A stretch of 64,000 nucleotides of DNA from an uncultured Eubacteriales bacterium (GTDB lineage Bacteria > Bacillota > Clostridia > Oscillospirales > CAG-272): NCBI GenBank assembly GCA_934481515.1, contig CAKSPO010000001.1:1-64000 (forward strand), in the 5' to 3' direction. Position numbers and translations under genes: made by a program. Below, piece by piece: positions 59,363 through 64,000 of this stretch; within the stretch, counting starts at the first letter, position 1; each line of letters opens with the position of its first letter. The notes under the pieces are model-generated. The model searched no databases. It saw only the letters and a program-made list of their open reading frames with translations, and was not told where the DNA came from.

Positions 59363-59417
59363 TTCACAAATTATCAATAGCACCGTGTATAATTCCGACG
59401 GAAAAATTTGATATAAT
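59363..59417 (+). promoter_or_regulatory. Promoter region of hpt-ftsH
   Basis: TATAAT at 59388-59393, preceded by TTCACA (59363-59368) with a rather long 19-base spacer, and a second TATAAT at 59412-59417 with no good -35. One or both may drive hpt and ftsH. The order tilS-hpt-ftsH is conserved in Firmicutes. Confidence 0.5.
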
Positions 59418-59533
59418 TAAATTTGATTTTACGGACAAACACGTAGCACGAAGCTTTTGCAACCGGGATGTGCATGACACCGCCTGAGCGGTATCGGAAA
59501 GCAAGGAAGTTGTGCCGCAGGAGGACAGGCAAA

Positions 59534-60088
59534 ATGGGAAAACAGATGCGCGATGATATTCAGGAGATTCTGGCAGACGAAAAAAAGCTCGGAGAGCTGT
59601 GCGACCGTCTGGCAAAACAGATTACAGAGGATTATGCCGAAAGCGGCAGGGAACTTGTTTTTGTGATCGTACTGAAGGGGTCGGTACTGTTTGCCACTGA
59701 CCTGATCCGCCGGATTCCGATTCCCTGTGAGATGGAGTTTATGAAGGTCTCCTCTTACGGAGCCGGAACCGAAACTTCCGGCTTTATTCAGGTACATCTG
59801 GATCTGAAGCGGGATGTGCGGGACGCGGATGTCATCATTGTGGAGGATATTATCGACAGTGGCAGAACCCTGCAAAAGCTTTCACAGCTTCTGGAAAACC
59901 GCGGTGCACACAGTGTCCGGTGTTGTACGCTTCTGGATAAACCGGAACGTCGGCAGGTGGCGTTGAACGCGGATTATGTCGGCATGGAAATTCCGGATGC
60001 ATTCGTGGTCGGGTATGGATTGGATTACAATGAAAAATACCGGAATCTTCCTTATATCGGCATTTTGAAGCCGAAGATTTACCAATAA
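59534..60088 (+). CDS. hpt: Hypoxanthine phosphoribosyltransferase
   Basis: Salvages hypoxanthine and guanine to IMP and GMP with PRPP. The 184-residue enzyme shows VFVIVLKGSVLFATDLIRR, the substrate loop SSYGAGTETSG, the PRPP-binding motif VIIVEDIIDSGRTLQKLSQL (~98) and VGYGLDYNEKYRNLPYIG near the end. CAGGAGGAC at 59518-59526 selects ATG 59534; the upstream frame from 59468 has no RBS. It is 31 bases before ftsH. Confidence 0.95.
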   Translation: MGKQMRDDIQEILADEKKLGELCDRLAKQITEDYAESGRELVFVIVLKGSVLFATDLIRRIPIPCEMEFMKVSSYGAGTETSGFIQVHLDLKRDVRDADVIIVEDIIDSGRTLQKLSQLLENRGAHSVRCCTLLDKPERRQVALNADYVGMEIPDAFVVGYGLDYNEKYRNLPYIGILKPKIYQ

Positions 60089-60119
60089 AGAGGGGGTACC
60101 CTGCAAATGGAGGAACTGA

Positions 60120-62150
60120 ATGAAAAAACGAAGTCTGTTTCATGAGCTGTTATTTTACGGAATCATCATTGCCATCATCGTTGTGATGCTTTCCACCCTG
60201 CTGTCACGGGATTCCGGAACCGGTGCGATCCGTTCCGATTCCGAACTCAGCGGATACCTCCGTGGGGACGAGGTCAAGGAGGTCTTTGTCGATAATGACA
60301 GCAATGTCTACCTGACCTTCAAGGACGGAACCCAAAAGAGCTATACGGTTGCAAGCGTAGACTGGTTCCGTTATCAGTTCACCGACGTCATGGAGGAAAA
60401 GGGGATCACCTACCGGTTTGAGCCAGCGACCCAGCTTCCTTGGTGGGTCAGCCTTCTGCCGACGCTGTTTATCATCCTGCTGATTGTTTTCATCTACATT
60501 TTCTCATTCAGTCAAATCAACGGAAAGGGCGGAAAATTCAATTCTTTCGGAAAGGCACGGGTCAAAACTCCGGGCGACTCCGAAAAAGACAAGGTGCTGT
60601 TCCGGGATGTTGCGGGAGCGGATGAGGAGAAAGAGGAGCTGGTTGAGATCGTGGAATTTTTGCGCGATCCCGCAAAGTTTACCAAGCTCGGCGCAAAAAT
60701 TCCGCATGGCGTGCTGTTGGTGGGCCCTCCCGGTACCGGTAAAACCCTGCTTGCCAAGGCGGTTGCCGGAGAAGCCGGCGTACCGTTCTACTCCATTTCC
60801 GGTTCCGATTTTGTCGAGATGTATGTCGGTGTCGGCGCATCCCGTGTGCGGGATCTGTTCGAGACCGCGCGCAAGTCTCCGGCGTCCATCATTTTCATTG
60901 ACGAGATTGATGCCGTCGGACGTCACCGCGGTGCCGGACTCGGCGGCGGGCATGACGAGCGGGAACAGACCCTGAACCAGTTGCTGGTAGAGATGGACGG
61001 TTTTGGTTCTCACGATGGAATCATTGTTATGGCGGCGACCAACCGCCCGGACATTCTTGACCCCGCACTGCTCCGTCCCGGTCGGTTTGACCGTCAGGTG
61101 ACCGTCAACTACCCGGATATGAAGGGCAGAGAAGCAATTCTCAAGGTACACGCCCGCAACAAACCGCTGGAAGCGTCGGTGGATTTCCGTAAAGTTGCGC
61201 AAAGCACGGTTGGATTTACCGGAGCCGATCTTGCTAACCTGCTCAACGAAGCGGCACTTCTGGCTGCAAAGAAGAACAAATCTCTGATCGGTATGGATGA
61301 CATCGAGGAATCCTTTATGAAGTCACTTCTGGGACCGCAGAAAAAGTCCAAGATCCGTACCGAGAAGGAAAACAAGCTGACAGCATATCACGAAGCCGGT
61401 CACGCGGTCGTTTCCTACTACTGCGAGAATACCGACCCCGTCAAGTATATCACGATTGTTCCGGCGGGAAGATCCGGCGGTGTTACCGTCAGTGTTCCGG
61501 AGGAGGATACCTCCTACACCACCCGCGGAGATATGCTGGATCGCATCCGGATGAGCCTCGGCGGCAGAATTGCGGAAGAACTGATTATGGACGACATTTC
61601 CACAGGCGCTTCCGCCGACATTCAGCAGGCAACCAAGATTGCCCGCAATATGGTTACCCGCTACGGAATGAGCAATAAGCTCGGCATGGTTTTGTACGGC
61701 TCCGAACACACCAGCGACGAGGTATTCCTCGGCAGAGACTATGGCTCCGGGAAAAACTATTCCGAGCAGACTGCAGCGCTCATCGACGAGGAGGTTCACC
61801 GCCTGATTGCGGACGCTTATACAGAAGCCAAGAAGATTCTGTCTGAGCACATGGATCGCCTTCACTTTGTTGCACAGTACCTCCTGAAGCATGAGAGTAT
61901 GGACGGCGATCAGTTTGCCGCTGCGATGAAGGAGAATGCAACCGTCGAGGAGCTGGAGGCAATTGCCGAGGAAAAGGCAGAAAAGAGCCGCCGAGACAAC
62001 GAAGAGCGCTTGGCACGTCTGGAAGCGGAACGCCTGGAGCGTGAGAAAAAGGAAGCGGCTGACGCAGAACCGTCCGATGCCGATGAAAATGGAACGGATG
62101 AAAAGCACGAGGGATCTATCGAAGATTCCTCGGATGAAGAACAAAAATAA
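60120..62150 (+). CDS. ftsH: ATP-dependent zinc metalloprotease FtsH
   Basis: A membrane-anchored AAA protease of 676 residues for quality control of membrane proteins. Two helices flank an extracytoplasmic loop (about residues 8-28 and 104-128). The AAA domain has Walker A VGPPGTGKTLLAKAVAGEAG (~199), IIFIDEIDAVGR, the second region of homology ATNRPDILDPALLRPGRFDR and LLNEAALLAA. The protease domain has the zinc motif HEAGHAV (~423) with the third ligand Asp in the DISTGASADIQQAT region. The last ~60 residues are a charged Glu/Lys/Asp tail. An 11-base GGGGG/GGAGG-containing leader precedes the ATG. Confidence 0.97.
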   Translation: MKKRSLFHELLFYGIIIAIIVVMLSTLLSRDSGTGAIRSDSELSGYLRGDEVKEVFVDNDSNVYLTFKDGTQKSYTVASVDWFRYQFTDVMEEKGITYRFEPATQLPWWVSLLPTLFIILLIVFIYIFSFSQINGKGGKFNSFGKARVKTPGDSEKDKVLFRDVAGADEEKEELVEIVEFLRDPAKFTKLGAKIPHGVLLVGPPGTGKTLLAKAVAGEAGVPFYSISGSDFVEMYVGVGASRVRDLFETARKSPASIIFIDEIDAVGRHRGAGLGGGHDEREQTLNQLLVEMDGFGSHDGIIVMAATNRPDILDPALLRPGRFDRQVTVNYPDMKGREAILKVHARNKPLEASVDFRKVAQSTVGFTGADLANLLNEAALLAAKKNKSLIGMDDIEESFMKSLLGPQKKSKIRTEKENKLTAYHEAGHAVVSYYCENTDPVKYITIVPAGRSGGVTVSVPEEDTSYTTRGDMLDRIRMSLGGRIAEELIMDDISTGASADIQQATKIARNMVTRYGMSNKLGMVLYGSEHTSDEVFLGRDYGSGKNYSEQTAALIDEEVHRLIADAYTEAKKILSEHMDRLHFVAQYLLKHESMDGDQFAAAMKENATVEELEAIAEEKAEKSRRDNEERLARLEAERLEREKKEAADAEPSDADENGTDEKHEGSIEDSSDEEQK

Positions 62151-62152
62151 CC

Positions 62153-62215
62153 TCCGGGATTTTCCCGGAACAGGGCGGCGGGATTCCGCCATCGGAGCAC
62201 CGCCGACCTGCGTTC
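62153..62215 (+). terminator. GC-rich hairpins after ftsH
   Basis: TCCGGGA-TTT-TCCCGGA (62153-62169) and GGCGG...CCGCC (62175-62190 region) can form stable stems directly after the stop, but neither has a T run. They may protect the 3' end or weakly terminate. No convincing promoter for the following riboswitch was found, so some read-through from ftsH is possible. Confidence 0.4.
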
Positions 62216-62263
62216 CGCCAATCGGAACAAAGCATCAAAAAATTCAAAAATCATTTTATTGTT

Positions 62264-62424
62264 GAAGAGTAAAAATACAGGCGTTGGAGAAATCCTGAGT
62301 GCCGCCCGGACGGGGAGTTGCCGGGAGGACGAATAGAAGCCGAAACGAGGTTTCTTGCGGTCTGTGTTTTGCATCCCGCTTCATACGGCTGACCGGAGAC
62401 CATAAAATAGCAGGACTCCTTTTT
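62264..62424 (+). promoter_or_regulatory. Tetrahydrofolate (THF) riboswitch with intrinsic terminator
   Basis: The leader of the folate genes shows the THF-I plan. P1 is GAAG (62264-62267) with CTTC (62379-62382), followed by AGTA. P2 is AAAATACAG (62272-62280) with CTGTGTTTT (62362-62370). Then come GCGTT, GAGTGCC, the P3 hairpin with CCCGG/CCGGG and GGACGAA, and the strongly conserved TTGCATCC-CGC before P1 closes. The junction is enlarged by an extra helix (AGAAA-CC with GG-TTTCT). The expression platform is a terminator: GGAGACC (62395-62401) with GGACTCC (62413-62419) and five Ts. Reduced folate should lower expression of the transporter and folC. Confidence 0.8.
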
Positions 62425-62454
62425 GCCATATGGGTGGAAGAGGAGGTATTTTTT

Positions 62455-63048
62455 ATGAAAAACAATTCTGCTATGATTGCAAAAAAAACATTGGTTCATC
62501 TGGTTCTGGACGCGTTGTTTGCGGCACTGTTTGTCATCCTCAGCACGCTTCTTTCCTTTAAGGTGCTGACGCTGGAAATTTCGTGGGCATCCCTGCCGAT
62601 TCTTTTGTGTGCGGCACTGCTCACCCCCGCCGATGCCTTTGCGGTTGCACTGTGCGGCTCCTTCTTTGAGCAGTTGCTCTCTCCCTATGGAATGTCCGCA
62701 ACCACCCCGCTCTGGATGCTTCCGGTTATTCTTCAGGCATTGTTTGCGTCGCTTTTCTTCCGCCTTTGCCGTGGGAAGGGGCAGACATGGAAGCGGATCG
62801 CCGTTATTTTTGCGTCGGAAATTCTGTTGACCGCCGCCAATATCGGTGTTTCCTTTTTCGACGCATGGCTGTTTGATTATCTGGCATATCTGACGGTGAA
62901 TGTTCCGCTCCGTTTTCTTAATGGTGCTGTCCGTGCCGTCCTTTCCTCTGCGATCATTCCTCTGTTGCTCCCGCCGCTGCGGAAAAGCCTTATCCGTGCC
63001 GGCGTGATTACCGGCTCCGGGGAGCGTATCGAAAGCGAAATTCAATAA
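62455..63048 (+). CDS. folT: Folate-specific ECF transporter substrate-binding subunit
   Basis: A 197-residue S component that captures folate in the membrane and works with the shared EcfA/A'/T module encoded elsewhere. Five to six hydrophobic helices are visible. LVLDALFAALFVILSTLLSF, LTLEISWASLPILLCAALLT and LCGSFFEQLLSPYG with MSATTPLWMLPVIL match FolT-type S components. The THF riboswitch upstream and folC downstream support folate as substrate. AGGAGG precedes ATG 62455; the longer frame from 62299 crosses the riboswitch and is rejected. Confidence 0.88.
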   Translation: MKNNSAMIAKKTLVHLVLDALFAALFVILSTLLSFKVLTLEISWASLPILLCAALLTPADAFAVALCGSFFEQLLSPYGMSATTPLWMLPVILQALFASLFFRLCRGKGQTWKRIAVIFASEILLTAANIGVSFFDAWLFDYLAYLTVNVPLRFLNGAVRAVLSSAIIPLLLPPLRKSLIRAGVITGSGERIESEIQ

Positions 63049-63061
63049 AAAGGATTTTTTC

Positions 63062-64000
63062 ATGAACTGTGACGAAGCTATTGCGTACATTCACTCTGCC
63101 GGTTGGCACCGGGGAGTCCCCGGACTGGAGCGCATCCGCACGCTGATGGAGGCGCTCGGAAATCCGCAGGACGAGCTCCGTTTTCTCCATATCGCCGGAA
63201 CCAACGGCAAGGGAAGCGTTTCGGCAATGCTGGATTCCGTTCTCCGCGCCGGCGGCTATCGGGTCGGACTTTTCACCTCTCCGTATATCCGCAATTTCCG
63301 GGAACGGATCCGGATGGACGGGGCGATGATCGAGGAGGACGAGCTTGCCGGAATTACCGAAATCGTCCGCGCAAAAGCGGAGCAGATCGCGATTACTCCC
63401 ACGGAATTTGAGCTGATCTGCGCCATTGCGTTTGTCTATTACCGCCGGAAAAACCCGGATTTTGTGGTGTTGGAGGTCGGACTCGGGGGACGGTTGGATC
63501 CGACCAACCTGATCCGTACTTCCGTTATATCGGTCATCACCGGTGTGGATTTTGACCACACCGAGCTGTTGGGCAATACCATTCAGTCGATTGCCGCCGA
63601 AAAAGCGGGAATTGTCAAGGAAAATGTTCCGGTACTTTACGGGGGATGCCAGACCTCCGCCTGCCGGACCATCCGTTCCATTGCGGAGCAGCGGCACGCG
63701 GTGTTTTACGGTGTTGACCGTTCCTCCTGCCGGGTGATTGAGCAAACACTGGACGGCACCGTGATGGACTTTCGGGATTACCGGGGGCTGAGGCTGTCTC
63801 TCCTCGGTTCCTATCAGCCGCAGAATGCGGCGACCGCCCTGACGGCACTTCATATTTTACAGGAGCGGGGAATCGTCACGCTTTCGGAAGAAGCAATTCG
63901 CCGCGGACTTTCCGATGTGCGGTGGATGGCGCGGTTTGAATTGCTTTCCAAAAATCCTGTAATTCTTTATGACGGCGGACATAATCCGCAGGGAGTTACA
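63062..64000 (+). CDS. folC: Folylpolyglutamate synthase/dihydrofolate synthase (3' end outside window)
   Basis: Adds glutamate to folates, trapping them in the cell. The open frame from ATG 63062 continues to the window end (313 codons). Residues HIAGTNGKGSVSAMLDSVLR (~44) form the P loop. LFTSPYIRNFRERIRMDG, FELICAIAFVYY, VLEVGLGGRLDPTN, TGVDFDHTELLGNTIQSIA and LYDGGHNP near the edge are Mur-ligase-like folC motifs. AAAGGA precedes the ATG 13 bases after folT, so it shares the THF-riboswitch-controlled transcript. Confidence 0.94.
   Translation, partial: MNCDEAIAYIHSAGWHRGVPGLERIRTLMEALGNPQDELRFLHIAGTNGKGSVSAMLDSVLRAGGYRVGLFTSPYIRNFRERIRMDGAMIEEDELAGITEIVRAKAEQIAITPTEFELICAIAFVYYRRKNPDFVVLEVGLGGRLDPTNLIRTSVISVITGVDFDHTELLGNTIQSIAAEKAGIVKENVPVLYGGCQTSACRTIRSIAEQRHAVFYGVDRSSCRVIEQTLDGTVMDFRDYRGLRLSLLGSYQPQNAATALTALHILQERGIVTLSEEAIRRGLSDVRWMARFELLSKNPVILYDGGHNPQGVT

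Noticed and set aside
62299..62454. N-terminal extension of FolT
   Set aside because: These codons overlap the THF riboswitch and its terminator; the strong RBS and the family start are at 62455.
1..64000. tRNA, rRNA, SRP RNA, CRISPR arrays, insertion sequences or prophage
   Set aside because: I looked in the intergenic regions and saw no cloverleaf, repeat-spacer pattern, transposase or phage structural gene.

Overview
The window looks like a chromosomal segment of an anaerobic, fermentative Clostridia-type Firmicute, probably from the Oscillospirales/Ruminococcaceae area. The reasons are: strong GGAGG ribosome-binding sites; sigma-A promoters of the TTGnnn-N17-TAnnnT type, many with an extended TGn -10; an NADH-linked electron-bifurcating [FeFe] hydrogenase cluster; L-lactate dehydrogenase; a YlxM-Ffh-S16-KhpA block; a YybS-GdpP-L9-DnaB block; CarD; and a BofC-like protein. 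Placement below class is inference. I see no tRNA or rRNA genes, CRISPR arrays, insertion sequences or prophage. The segment reads as stable core chromosome with a few accessory genes.

Layout. 1-2.5 kb (minus strand): a DUF1854 protein (cut by the window edge) and its partner ABC exporter. 2.8-9.5 kb: a TIM-barrel sugar isomerase/epimerase with a Gfo/Idh oxidoreductase, aspartase behind a structured leader with an internal terminator, rhamnulokinase, and a long PRPP synthetase variant. 9.7-13.7 kb: a surface polysaccharide pair, a phosphoglycosyl transferase fused to a GT4 glycosyltransferase and an O-antigen-ligase-like protein. 13.8-22.5 kb: BofC-like protein, class A PBP, TspO-like protein, XerC/D-type recombinase, small membrane protein, HAD phosphatase, a protein resembling a uronate isomerase without its N-terminal metal site, a histidine phosphatase and CarD. 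22.6-35 kb: Ldh, YlxM-Ffh-S16-KhpA, an RsuA-type pseudouridine synthase overlapping Tex, a stand-alone MsmX/UgpC ATPase, TrmB-nitroreductase-TruB-phosphofructokinase-esterase.

35.2-43.7 kb is one long operon-like run. It holds a NuoE/HndA subunit, two DRTGG proteins, two small GHKL-type ATP-binding proteins, a hydrogenase-like iron-sulfur protein with altered H-cluster loops, a PHP phosphoesterase, an HndB-like ferredoxin domain protein, the NADH/FMN subunit and the [FeFe] hydrogenase. The catalytic subunits would couple NADH and ferredoxin oxidation to H2. The small proteins between them look like a sensing or maturation module of unknown function.

43.8-51.1 kb: a minus-strand membrane protein, a lysophospholipase-like hydrolase, Mrp/Nbp35 ATPase, IleS, LspA and an RluD-type pseudouridine synthase. 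51.1-51.6 kb has no long ORF but contains three strong hairpins, a candidate structured RNA and a candidate 28-residue membrane peptide. 51.6-62.2 kb: cytidylate-kinase-like protein, DUF1294 protein, YybS-like, GdpP, L9, DnaB, TilS, Hpt and FtsH, a conserved housekeeping order. 62.26-64 kb: a tetrahydrofolate (THF) riboswitch with a terminator controls an ECF-type folate S component (FolT) followed by FolC, which runs off the window end. This forms a folate-responsive uptake and retention operon.
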